A DNA stretch of 6,185 nt. It comes from Bacteroidia bacterium (GTDB lineage Bacteria > Bacteroidota > Bacteroidia > AKYH767-A > OLB10). The DNA is taken from assembly GCA_025450095.1 (NCBI GenBank), contig JANWID010000090.1, forward strand, positions 1 through 6,185, read 5' to 3'. The stretch's first letter is position 1. Each line of letters begins with the position of its first letter. The position numbers were made by a program, and so were the translations under genes. This document shows, one piece after another, positions 1-6,059 of the stretch. The notes beneath the pieces were generated by a model. It had not been told where the DNA came from and ran no database searches. It was given only the letters and a program-made list of their open reading frames with translations.

Positions 1-120
1 ATCAAGGCGTCCTTTATTCATCTTTTTCCCATTTAAATCAAACACCCTGATAAATATTGATTTCTGTGCGCAGATACTGCAACTGAATAGCGTTAGAAGG
101 AAAATGGTAAGTATTTTCAT
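1..120 (-). CDS. 5' end of a secreted protein gene of unknown function (runs off the left edge)
   Basis: The minus strand starts with an ATG at 118-120 and stays open for 40 codons to the window edge. The first residues, MKILTIFLLTLFSCSICAQK, form a clear Sec signal peptide: one lysine, a hydrophobic core of about 13 residues, and a likely signal-peptidase I cut between the alanine and glutamine of SICA-QK, a common Bacteroidetes pattern. Neither cysteine sits in a good lipobox, so I do not call it a lipoprotein. The visible mature part, SIFIRVFDLNGKKMNKGRLD, is too short to assign; it resembles the start of small periplasmic proteins with an N-terminal beta-strand. It lies 113 bp downstream of the vWA gene on the same strand, with no convincing terminator between, so read-through is possible. 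There is no Shine-Dalgarno sequence, as with the other genes here. Confidence 0.7.
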   Translation of the reverse strand, partial: MKILTIFLLTLFSCSICAQKSIFIRVFDLNGKKMNKGRLD

Positions 121-233
121 AAGCAGCTAATGAAAAATAGTTAATACACGTTTATTAGAAGGTACTACTATTCCCAACAATTTCATCCGAAACAAGCAAA
201 GCTTAAATGGTTGCCTTTTTTGCCCTTGTAGTC

Positions 234-1688
234 TTATTGTTTCTTTGTCCTTACCTTATAAGAATCGGACCGTTTTGATTTCTGCATATATTTTAGCTCC
301 TGCTCACTCTTGGTTTCCGCATCATTAAGCTCGCCCGAATACGAACGGTTGGCAGAGTCCATCACCTGTAATTCCCGGGATGTTATCACATATTGTTTGT
401 TTGCTTTGAGGTAAGAATCATTTGACGTAATAAGTTTTCTCGCTTCTTCATATTTACCCTGATCTGCCTGCTTCATTGCTAATTCCATATTTTCATTGGC
501 GGTGAATAAAACCATCTGCTCCATTACCTGCCGGTTAAAATGAGTCAGGTAAAAATTATTATCCTGCACTGGAGCAAGGTGATTGTCATGAACCAGTTTT
601 TTTTCTCGTCCGTCTGTAACATCCATGTAATGCAGCGTACTCGTGAACGTAAGCCTGTTCTGTATTCCATCATTTATTGCAAAGCGCAGCAGAACCCCCT
701 TTGTTTCTTCTGAGAATAAGTCGCGGAAATGGATCGTCACTTCCTCGCCTTTTAACTCATAATGGAAAGCATGAACTTTCTCGAGTCGCACACCTTTTGG
801 CAGATGAATCGTCAGGTGTGCATTTTGTGCGGCGACTTTCATTAAACCATTCAATTCCTTTTCAAAAACTCCGGCCATTTTATCCGGCGTATCAATGAAA
901 TAATAATTACCCGCGCCTGTCTCCGCCATTCCAGTCATCAGTATTTCGTTATAATCAAGGCCCACGCCGAAGGATGACAGTGTAATTCCGTCGCGGTCTT
1001 TATATTGTTGCACCAGTCTCCTGATCGATGATTCATCCGTCAGACCTATGTTGGCGAGTCCGTCTGAAATCAGCAATACGCGGTTAATGTGATCTGCACG
1101 GTAGAAAGCTTTCACCTGTTCATACCCTTTTTCTGTACCTCCCCACAGATTGGTACTGCCCCGGTCCGAAATCGCATCTATCTTCTGGCGCAATGCCGCC
1201 TTATCAATTGCAAGAACGGAAGGCTGAAGGATTTCGACTTCCGTGTCATAAATAACAATACTGATCCGGTCTTGCGGCAGCAGGCCCTCTATGATTTTAT
1301 GTGCTGCCTGTCGGGCAAAGGCGATCTTTTCACCTGCCATGGATCCGCTGCGGTCTATTACCAATGACAGGTTGAATGGCAAGCGGACAGCTTTTTCATT
1401 GACAAAAGCAGCCAGTTTGGTTTCAAGGTACTGGTGTGCTTTACGGTTAGTCTTTTGCGCCTGGTAATAATCATTGTCAAGCCCCGCTGTAAAAGTGATA
1501 ACACCCCTGCTTGCGGATTTGCTTTGTGCTTTGTGCTCCAGGTTCAGGGCAGTTAAAGCCGGCAGCGTGTCGGAATTCTGGTAATTGCCAAAGGTTTTTA
1601 TTGAATCGTTTTGAAAGAAGGAAAAGAAGGCAATGAGCAGGACCAGTCCGCCAAGGACCACTCCGGACAGAATAGCTTTTGGTTTCAT
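234..1688 (-). CDS. membrane-anchored von Willebrand factor A (vWA) domain protein
   Basis: A 484-residue protein from the ATG at 1688. Residues about 10-25 (VVLGGLVLLIAFFSFF after a KPK) form a single transmembrane segment with no cleavage site, so the N-terminus should be cytoplasmic and the rest periplasmic. The vWA domain covers about residues 102-284 and has an intact metal-ion-dependent adhesion site: D112, S114 and S116 in DRSGSM, T179 in GSTNL and D209 in ISDG. This suggests Mg2+/Mn2+-dependent protein binding. A beta-rich region follows, then a Lys/Glu/Gln-rich helical tail (about 399-484). The layout resembles E. coli YfbK-like vWA proteins, but I see none of the YfbK flanking domains. 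The partner protein is unknown. A GTG at 1736 is in frame but sits directly after a stop codon. The real ancestral start is probably ATG 1797, now cut off by a 4-bp frameshift (see 1720-1797). It probably forms an operon with the upstream barrel gene. Confidence 0.88.
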   Translation of the reverse strand: MKPKAILSGVVLGGLVLLIAFFSFFQNDSIKTFGNYQNSDTLPALTALNLEHKAQSKSASRGVITFTAGLDNDYYQAQKTNRKAHQYLETKLAAFVNEKAVRLPFNLSLVIDRSGSMAGEKIAFARQAAHKIIEGLLPQDRISIVIYDTEVEILQPSVLAIDKAALRQKIDAISDRGSTNLWGGTEKGYEQVKAFYRADHINRVLLISDGLANIGLTDESSIRRLVQQYKDRDGITLSSFGVGLDYNEILMTGMAETGAGNYYFIDTPDKMAGVFEKELNGLMKVAAQNAHLTIHLPKGVRLEKVHAFHYELKGEEVTIHFRDLFSEETKGVLLRFAINDGIQNRLTFTSTLHYMDVTDGREKKLVHDNHLAPVQDNNFYLTHFNRQVMEQMVLFTANENMELAMKQADQGKYEEARKLITSNDSYLKANKQYVITSRELQVMDSANRSYSGELNDAETKSEQELKYMQKSKRSDSYKVRTKKQ

Positions 1689-1717
1689 TTCTACGGTTTT
1701 CAGGGAGGATGCTGCGG

Positions 1718-1728
1718 ATTTATTTATT
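1718..1728. repeat. short tetranucleotide repeat, about 2.75 copies, at the vWA frameshift point
   Basis: The plus strand reads ATTTATTTATT, which is AATAAATAAAT on the coding minus strand. Removing one 4-bp unit would join the open frame 1720-1797 to the vWA frame and remove the TAA at 1720-1722. The tract is too short to be strongly hypermutable, but a single slippage or duplication event is easy to imagine. Confidence 0.6.
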
Positions 1729-1797
1729 CCATACACTCAATGAGTGGATTTCGTGCAATGGAATGTTAAAGGTCAGTGGATCATTGCCTTCTGCCAT
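1720..1797 (-). other. frameshifted 5' segment of the vWA gene (25 codons, then TAA)
   Basis: On the minus strand an ATG at 1797 lies 12 bp after the stop codon of the barrel gene, the spacing expected for a translationally coupled operon partner. It opens a frame beginning MAEGNDPLTFNIP and ending SLSVWNK before TAA at 1720-1722. The next codons in the vWA frame, before its first ATG, read NKSAASSLKTVE and look coding too. Removing one AATA unit makes a continuous reading of SLSVWNK-SAASSLKTVE-MKPK, giving a protein of 519 residues with a longer cytoplasmic tail before the membrane segment. I therefore read this as the broken start of the vWA gene. Alternatives are a sequencing error in the repeat, a short leader peptide, or programmed slippage. 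Codon choice looks like that of the neighbouring genes. Confidence 0.55.
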
Positions 1798-1809
1798 CCA
1801 AACTAATGT

Positions 1810-2406
1810 TTACTTATGCTTAAACTGAAAAAATACGCCAACCTGAATAAGTAGATTATTGATGTCTTCACCTATTCCGGAACCACTATCTGAATTAGAA
1901 ATATCTGTCAAGCCATATCCATAACGAGCATCAAAGCCAAGCCCACCCTTTGTAATATAACTTGCACCCACAAGCAGGGTAAAGTCTGTTTTTTTGAGGT
2001 TGTCTTTTATATCTGATTTAACCCCATTAAATTCTTGTTTTGCATCTACAAGAAATCCGATCTGCGGGCCAGCCTGGAATCGGAAACCTGATCCGGTCAT
2101 GTATTGGAATAAAACCGGAACATTGACATATCCCAACTCTAATTTGGTTTCGGAGCCAACTACAATATGTTCCCCTCCCTGATTGGAATAAACAAGTTCG
2201 GGCTGAATGGCAAAGTGGTCGCTCATGTGTAGATGTGCAAGCAATCCGGCATGCCAACTATAACGTGTATCCCAATTAATTTCAGGTTGTCCAAGTTTTG
2301 CAGCCTGAGCCCCTGCTTTTATTCCGAAGTTGCTATGTATGCGGGACTGGGAAAAAGATATTAAGAAAACGAAGAAAAAAATAAAGGTGACACTCAGCTT
2401 TTTCAT
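1810..2406 (-). CDS. PorT-like outer-membrane beta-barrel protein
   Basis: A 198-residue protein from ATG 2406. The first 20 or so residues, MKKLSVTFIFFFVFLISFSQ, form a Sec signal peptide. The mature part alternates amphipathic strands and turns. It has the hallmarks of the Bacteroidetes small outer-membrane barrel family (OMP_b-brl_2 / PorT-like): NFGIKAG at the first strand, FAIQPELVYSNQGG, GYVNVPVLFQY, FRFQAGPQIGFLVDAK and DFTLLVGASY, ending in a beta-strand, VGVFFQFKHK. Members usually have about eight strands and 180-230 residues, so this one is full length. Its ligand is unknown. An in-frame TTG at 2451 would put 15 non-signal residues before MKK and is rejected. The vWA gene or its frameshifted start follows within 12 bp, so the two are probably co-transcribed; the 174-bp gap upstream holds the terminator of the preceding gene and presumably this operon's promoter, which I could not place. 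Confidence 0.9.
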   Translation of the reverse strand: MKKLSVTFIFFFVFLISFSQSRIHSNFGIKAGAQAAKLGQPEINWDTRYSWHAGLLAHLHMSDHFAIQPELVYSNQGGEHIVVGSETKLELGYVNVPVLFQYMTGSGFRFQAGPQIGFLVDAKQEFNGVKSDIKDNLKKTDFTLLVGASYITKGGLGFDARYGYGLTDISNSDSGSGIGEDINNLLIQVGVFFQFKHK

Positions 2407-2512
2407 AACGTAGTTTCTGCTGTCCGTTGCAATTTTGATGCCCCCGGCCAATAATGCTAAAGACCATGCTTTGACCAGAGCTAAAGAATCAACCCTATTG
2501 ATCAGGTATAAT

Positions 2513-2543
2513 AAAAAACAGGTTATGTATACATAACCTGTTT
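2513..2543 (-). terminator. intrinsic terminator of the PKD/DNRLRE lipoprotein gene
   Basis: Positions 2516-2543 are a perfect 28-bp inverted repeat with half-site AAACAGGTTATGTA. On the minus strand it lies 37 bp after the stop codon at 2581 and runs directly into TTTTTTATTAT, as expected for a Rho-independent terminator. The symmetric core could also bind a dimeric regulator, but the T-run on only the minus side favours termination. Confidence 0.75.
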
Positions 2544-2580
2544 AATGTTGAGCTTCCCTGCCGGACAACAGCATTAAAGT

Positions 2581-3819
2581 TTATTGCACATAATTTACTA
2601 TCAGCTTCGGATGCTTGGAACTATTTGAATGTCTGCTCGAACAAAATATCCTTGAATTATAAGCACTCTCGTTCTGAAGTTTGAGTAAAAATCCATGGTT
2701 GCCATTTTGAATCATGCCTTTGACAAGATTGGTAACATCTACATTGATATCCAAAAACGATTGCGTTGTATGCGCAACTGCGACCTGTGAAGCGACATCA
2801 CCTGCAGGTTGATTCTGCCAGGTTATTGAAGGATTCCAGGCACCGGTTGCACGCTGAATAAACAAAGAATTATTCGGACCGGAATTGGCATTGATCATAT
2901 CGCCGTTCAAAGGTGTTGGATTAGAATACAACATCAAGCTGGCAGAGCTAACTGTAGCACCTGCGGGCAGGCCGCTCAGATCAAACTGAAATATTCCCCT
3001 GATAAAAGTTGGTGTTCCCCCATTTGTCCAGGCACTACCACTGAATTCAGATGTACCATTATCTGTAACGTTTGAAGTTCCTAATACTGCTAACTGAACA
3101 TCCATTGGGTTTTGAGATGGCTGTAAAGTGAGTGTACCCGATGGAGCTGGTTTGATAACGATGATCGTAACGGTTTTAGAAGCGGTAGCCCCCTTGTTGT
3201 CTGTGACTACTAACTGATACTTATAAGTGCCGGACACCGTATGGGCGACCCCGGTATGTGCAGAACCGTTATTGATGATGATGGAGGAATTAGGCCCTGA
3301 AATCTGGCTCCATACATAACTCGTGATCGTACCATCAGGATCAGTTGCGCTCCCTTTGAGTTGAACAGTATCGTTGCTCGTACCAGTGAAATTGAATGTT
3401 GTATCACTACCGGCATTTACAACTGGTAATTGATTGGTAGTGGGCGCAACACCATTCTGGGTAACTGTTACAGTTACAGCTTTCACGCCGACAGCACCAT
3501 CGTCGTCGGTGGCCATCAGTTGGAATTGATAGGTGCCGGTGATCAATCCGTTTACTGTAGTGGTAGCTGATCCTGCTGTGGCAATATTTGCCTGGTTAGG
3601 CCCGGCAATTTCAGACCACATATAACCGGTTATAGTACCATCGGCATCTGCCGCAGTACCATTTAAGGAAATGTTTTCGGTAAACGTGTTCAGAGTGACA
3701 GTAGCGTTGTTACCGGCATTTACAACCGGAGGTATATTGGCAGGAGGTATCTCTACCTCTTTTTTACAGGCTGTTCCAATCATCAGAAGGAAAAACAGAA
3801 TAGATAATTGTATTCTCAC
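2581..3819 (-). CDS. surface lipoprotein with two PKD-like domains and a C-terminal DNRLRE-type domain
   Basis: A 412-residue protein using GTG at 3819. Its first 18 residues, MRIQLSILFFLLMIGTAC, are a textbook lipoprotein signal with lipobox IGTAC and Cys18 as the lipidated residue, followed by KKEVEIPP. Two tandem PKD-like (K319L/REJ-type) beta-sandwiches follow at about 28-121 and 131-222. Each has PPVVNAG or LPVVNAG at the start, then ADGTITGYMWSEIAGPN or PDGTITSYVWSQISGPN, and GTYQFQL or GTYKYQL near the end. Residues about 229-412 match the DNRLRE/carbohydrate-binding style: FIRGIFQFDLSGLPAGATV, then ASLMLY, ITWQNQPA, INVDVTNLVKG, GFLLKL and a closing KLIVNYVQ. The family is known for extracellular adhesion or glycan contact; no catalytic domain is seen. 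An in-frame TTG at 3885 would add 22 residues before the signal and lies right after a stop, so it is rejected. The gene appears monocistronic, with a terminator at 2513-2543. Confidence 0.87.
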   Translation of the reverse strand: MRIQLSILFFLLMIGTACKKEVEIPPANIPPVVNAGNNATVTLNTFTENISLNGTAADADGTITGYMWSEIAGPNQANIATAGSATTTVNGLITGTYQFQLMATDDDGAVGVKAVTVTVTQNGVAPTTNQLPVVNAGSDTTFNFTGTSNDTVQLKGSATDPDGTITSYVWSQISGPNSSIIINNGSAHTGVAHTVSGTYKYQLVVTDNKGATASKTVTIIVIKPAPSGTLTLQPSQNPMDVQLAVLGTSNVTDNGTSEFSGSAWTNGGTPTFIRGIFQFDLSGLPAGATVSSASLMLYSNPTPLNGDMINANSGPNNSLFIQRATGAWNPSITWQNQPAGDVASQVAVAHTTQSFLDINVDVTNLVKGMIQNGNHGFLLKLQNESAYNSRIFCSSRHSNSSKHPKLIVNYVQ

Positions 3820-3882
3820 AGGTAAGGGATTTAATGTGCAGGTACAAACGGTATATAACGGATTTTTATTATAGGATAAGGT

Positions 3883-3913
3883 CAATTAATAGCTGTTTCC
3901 ATCAATAGAACAA
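3883..3913 (-). promoter_or_regulatory. weak candidate Bacteroidetes-type promoter for the PKD/DNRLRE lipoprotein gene
   Basis: On the minus strand, TTG (3911-3913) is separated by 19 bp from TATTAATTG (3883-3891). The spacing fits the Bacteroidetes -33/-7 layout, but the -7 element matches TAnnTTTG poorly. If used, transcription would begin about 60 nt before GTG 3819, which agrees with rejecting the TTG start at 3885. Confidence 0.2.
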
Positions 3914-3986
3914 GCTTTCTTGATTTGGGAATAAATCGAATTTGAAATTATTTTTATTAATTGATCTCCAGTTTGGTATGATTTGG

Positions 3987-4006
3987 ACCAGGTGTTGCAA
4001 CCTGGT
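3987..4006. repeat. inverted repeat between divergent genes (possible operator)
   Basis: ACCAGGT (3987-3993), a 6-nt spacer GTTGCA, then ACCTGGT (4000-4006). Neither strand has a T-run after it. It sits roughly 170 bp from the lipoprotein start and 180 bp from the FecR-like start. It could be a regulator site or chance. Confidence 0.35.
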
Positions 4007-4182
4007 AGCAAGATAAATCCCACTTTCAAATTCATCGACGAACAATAACACTGATTACAGGTGGCAGCCTAAGACCAGTAGTCCATATAAAATTTTTTAT
4101 AATAAACCTCGTTTTCAGTAGGACGAACCCGATAAAAGGAATAGCAATGAGCGCCTGACAATAGAAAGGAAGGCGGGTAGAA

Positions 4183-5097
4183 ATGAAGGCCGGTTCGCGA
4201 ACGTCCATCTTTCCATCAATTAAACTTATGAGATCTAATCGAGTTGAATCAAAACTTCCTTCAAAAGTCATTTCGATCTTCAGCCAAAAGTCACGTTACT
4301 GGCACCTTACCGCGTGTATAGTCATTATGCTCGTCACTTACTTTTTGATCCGCCTATTATTGAACGACCAGGTCATCGTGAATGCAGGCGGCCAGGTAGC
4401 AATCATCCGGCTTCCGGATAGTAGCAAAGTCTGGCTGAATGTCAATAGTAGCCTCAGTTATTCAAAAGATTTCGAAGAAAGAATCGTGAAGTTAAAAGGC
4501 GAGGGATTTTTTTCAGTAACAAAAAGCAATGCAACTTTTACAGTCATCACCGAAAACTCTACTACCCAGGTGCTGGGTACGGCTTTTGATCTTAATGAAG
4601 AATTCGATAGTATAGTCACGCTTACTGTAGCTGAAGGAGCAGTAAATTTTGATTACAAGGATTCAAAAGGAGAAAAAATGCTCATCCAAGAGGGAGAAAA
4701 GGCGGTTCTATCAAAAACAGCAGGCATCCTCATTAGTAAAAATGTTGACCCTAAATTTGCCTACTGGAGGTTTGATAATAATGAGACAGTTAACTATGAA
4801 GAAACAAATCCGATTCGATTTCTGTCGAATGAATATACCTGGAGGAAAAATGAGATCAATCAATCCGTTATAACGGGAGTAATAGTGAACCATGCTACGC
4901 TTTGCGCGTACAGGAAAATAATGCTTTCAATTACTTTTACGAAAGAAGATGGCACAAATAAAAATATAGAATTTATTCTACCGGAAACCATTTATCCGGG
5001 CAAGCAATTGAAATATCGAAAAGGTCTGTTCGATATTCTAACGAATCCCAAGTCAGTTGTAGTGAACATTAAATCCGCCGAGGCAATTGCCCTTTGA
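4183..5097 (+). CDS. FecR-family membrane protein with short N-terminus and non-standard C-terminal domain
   Basis: A 304-residue protein from ATG 4183. The cytoplasmic part is only about 40 residues, ending SKVISIFSQKSRYW, followed by one transmembrane segment (about 41-60). The periplasmic FecR domain (about 66-183) is clear: IIRLPDSSKVWLNVNSSLSY, then IVKLKGEGFFSV, FTVITENSTTQVLGTAFDLN, VTLTVAEGAVNF and LIQEGEKAVLS. FecR proteins normally have an N-terminal anti-sigma domain of about 80 residues and relay a TonB-receptor signal to an ECF sigma factor. Here most of that domain is missing, and neither a sigma gene nor a SusC-type receptor is adjacent. The usual C-terminal STN-like domain is replaced by about 215-304, with SVITGVIVNHATLCAYRKIMLSI, then an EDGTNK turn and FILPETIYPGKQLKYRKGLF, which resembles FxLYD-type beta-sandwiches. 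A TAG at 4162-4164 blocks upstream extension; ATG 4228 is an alternative start. An AGGAAGG about 12 nt upstream is a weak ribosome-binding candidate. Confidence 0.85.
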   Translation: MKAGSRTSIFPSIKLMRSNRVESKLPSKVISIFSQKSRYWHLTACIVIMLVTYFLIRLLLNDQVIVNAGGQVAIIRLPDSSKVWLNVNSSLSYSKDFEERIVKLKGEGFFSVTKSNATFTVITENSTTQVLGTAFDLNEEFDSIVTLTVAEGAVNFDYKDSKGEKMLIQEGEKAVLSKTAGILISKNVDPKFAYWRFDNNETVNYEETNPIRFLSNEYTWRKNEINQSVITGVIVNHATLCAYRKIMLSITFTKEDGTNKNIEFILPETIYPGKQLKYRKGLFDILTNPKSVVVNIKSAEAIAL

Positions 5098-5418
5098 ACT
5101 GTAAAGTAACTTTTTATAAATATTGGGTTATTCGATGATTACGATATTTCGTAAATGCACGAATTGCCGTTTGTAAAATCATTGTCTTTTCTGTTGCTTT
5201 TTAGTTTGCATCAATTCAAAGTGTTATCAGTCAGTTTGATATAAATTATTTAAATAATCTGCCTTAAATGGCATGAAGATGGAAATGATTATCTAAATCC
5301 TTTTTCAAAATACTGTGTGTTAGGATTGTCCCCCGCATAGCATTACAAATTGTAACCAGTTATTTTAATTATTCTAAAAGTCTGTACCACTTTTCTATCA
5401 TCTAATAAAAATGTTAAC
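5098..5418 (+). other. AT-rich intergenic region, no gene seen
   Basis: This 321-bp gap has no open frame of interest. It holds three dyads: TTACGA-TATT-TCGTAA (5139-5154), a perfect 14-bp palindrome ATTATTTAAATAAT (5245-5258) and TTACAA-A-TTGTAA (5343-5355). No hairpin with a T-run was found after the FecR-like gene. The promoter of the next gene should be in here, but no good TTTG / TAnnTTTG pair stood out. Confidence 0.5.
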
Positions 5419-5964
5419 ATGAAAGATCATGAATGGATGCTGCCAAAAGCTGTAGCAATTCCGAAGGAAAGTAATGACTGGCAGATGGGTAGATTTGGTC
5501 CAGTCTGGCCTAAGACTCCAGCCTGTTATGGATTCACCATTATAGCCAAAGTTATACCCGGACGCGCAGAAATAATTAGAAACCACGGAAATACAATTAG
5601 TGAAGCTATTAAGAGCAATCCTCATTTTTTGGCACCCCTCAAACTGCATTACCTGCGCTGGGTTCTTTTTGATAACGATACCAGATTCATGTATCAAGGT
5701 ATATTTGATACAGATTTCGACAAGTACACAGAGGATGCTGTCGCCCTTTTTTCACAGGGAGGAATCAATACTGTTTTTGAAAACCTTGAGGGATTTCCAA
5801 TGGATTGGAAAACCAATCCCGTTGGATTTGTAAAATTTGTACGTGATCATCAATGCAACAGTTTTCTCGAATATGGAGAATATCCGTTTGTCTCGGCAGA
5901 TGAGATCAAGAAAGCGCTCAAGTTTAAAGCTACTTTCTCCGAAATGCTTGATCAAATGCAATAA
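5419..5964 (+). CDS. small cytoplasmic protein, probable dimeric alpha/beta-barrel (ferredoxin-like) family, function unknown
   Basis: A 181-residue protein with no signal peptide or membrane segment, so probably cytoplasmic. The core pattern is GFTIIAKVIPGRAEIIRN at about 38-55, then KLHYLRWVLFDNDTRFMYQG at about 75-94, FDTDFDKYTEDAVALF at about 96-111, and TVFENLEGFP at about 118-127. From memory of the families, this order (a beta-strand with PGR, an H-x-x-R-W strand, a second strand ending near an acidic pair, an F-x-x-x-x-G-F/Y-P turn, then a closing helical tail) matches an uncharacterised group of dimeric alpha/beta-barrel proteins whose relatives also occur beside or fused to peroxidase-like enzymes. 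H77 and R80 are candidate functional residues. I cannot assign a reaction. The start ATG 5419 follows an A/T-rich stretch without a Shine-Dalgarno sequence. The gene stands alone, convergent with the tRNA-like relic on the right. Confidence 0.8.
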   Translation: MKDHEWMLPKAVAIPKESNDWQMGRFGPVWPKTPACYGFTIIAKVIPGRAEIIRNHGNTISEAIKSNPHFLAPLKLHYLRWVLFDNDTRFMYQGIFDTDFDKYTEDAVALFSQGGINTVFENLEGFPMDWKTNPVGFVKFVRDHQCNSFLEYGEYPFVSADEIKKALKFKATFSEMLDQMQ

Positions 5965-6010
5965 ACTGGGTTGCAAGCAGAGTTAGTATTGGTGCAAATT
6001 TTGTGCAAGA

Positions 6011-6048
6011 AGTAAAAATAAGAATGGGCTATGTTTCCATAACCCATT
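6011..6048 (-). terminator. terminator-like hairpin downstream of the tRNA-like relic
   Basis: On the minus strand, AATGGGTTATG pairs with CATAGCCCATT around a GAAA tetraloop (6023-6048), giving 11 continuous pairs including one U-G wobble; it is followed by CTTATTTTTACT. Read on the plus strand, the same position becomes a C-A mismatch and no T-run follows. The hairpin is therefore built for minus-strand RNA and lies 11 bp after the relic. Confidence 0.6.
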
Positions 6049-6059
6049 GATTAATACCG

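Larger units (their letters stand above)
3820..4182. other. divergent intergenic region between the lipoprotein and FecR-like genes
   Basis: This 363-bp stretch holds no convincing gene on either strand. It separates two divergently transcribed genes, so it should contain both promoters. Visible structure: a 7-bp inverted repeat, ACCAGGT and ACCTGGT, with a 6-nt spacer at 3987-4006; and an AT-rich near-palindrome, TATAAAA-TT-TTTTATA, at 4086-4101. Neither is followed by a T-run, so they are not terminators; operator roles are possible but unproven. I looked for an ECF sigma-factor remnant, the usual partner upstream of FecR, and saw none. Confidence 0.5.

Noticed and set aside
1089..1367. 92-codon open frame on the plus strand inside the vWA gene
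   Set aside because: It lies antisense to strongly supported vWA coding sequence including the metal-binding site, and has no recognisable domain.
1689..1736. GTG start at 1736 for the vWA protein
   Set aside because: It follows directly after an in-frame TGA and has no initiation signal. The extra residues from NKSAASS onward are better explained as part of the frameshifted longer N-terminus.
2407..2451. TTG start at 2451 for the barrel protein
   Set aside because: It would place 15 residues before a perfect MKK-type signal peptide; ATG 2406 is the clear start.
3864..3885. TTGACC followed by TATAAT on the minus strand, resembling an E. coli sigma-70 promoter
   Set aside because: The two boxes are only 6 bp apart, far from the needed 17, and Bacteroidetes use a different promoter consensus.
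4122..4223. Plus-strand frame beginning DEPDKRNSNERL, considered as a frameshifted anti-sigma domain of the FecR-like gene
   Set aside because: It has no start codon, is bounded by stops after 33 codons and shows no resemblance to the FecR N-terminal domain.
4032..4271. Minus-strand open frame overlapping the start of the FecR-like gene
   Set aside because: It has no recognisable domain and overlaps the better supported start of the FecR-like gene on the other strand.
5245..5258. 14-bp palindrome ATTATTTAAATAAT as an operator
   Set aside because: It is made only of A and T in an AT-rich gap, where such palindromes arise easily by chance.
5398..5697. Minus-strand open frame of 99 codons
   Set aside because: It is antisense to the motif-bearing 5419-5964 gene and has no signal, domain or start context.
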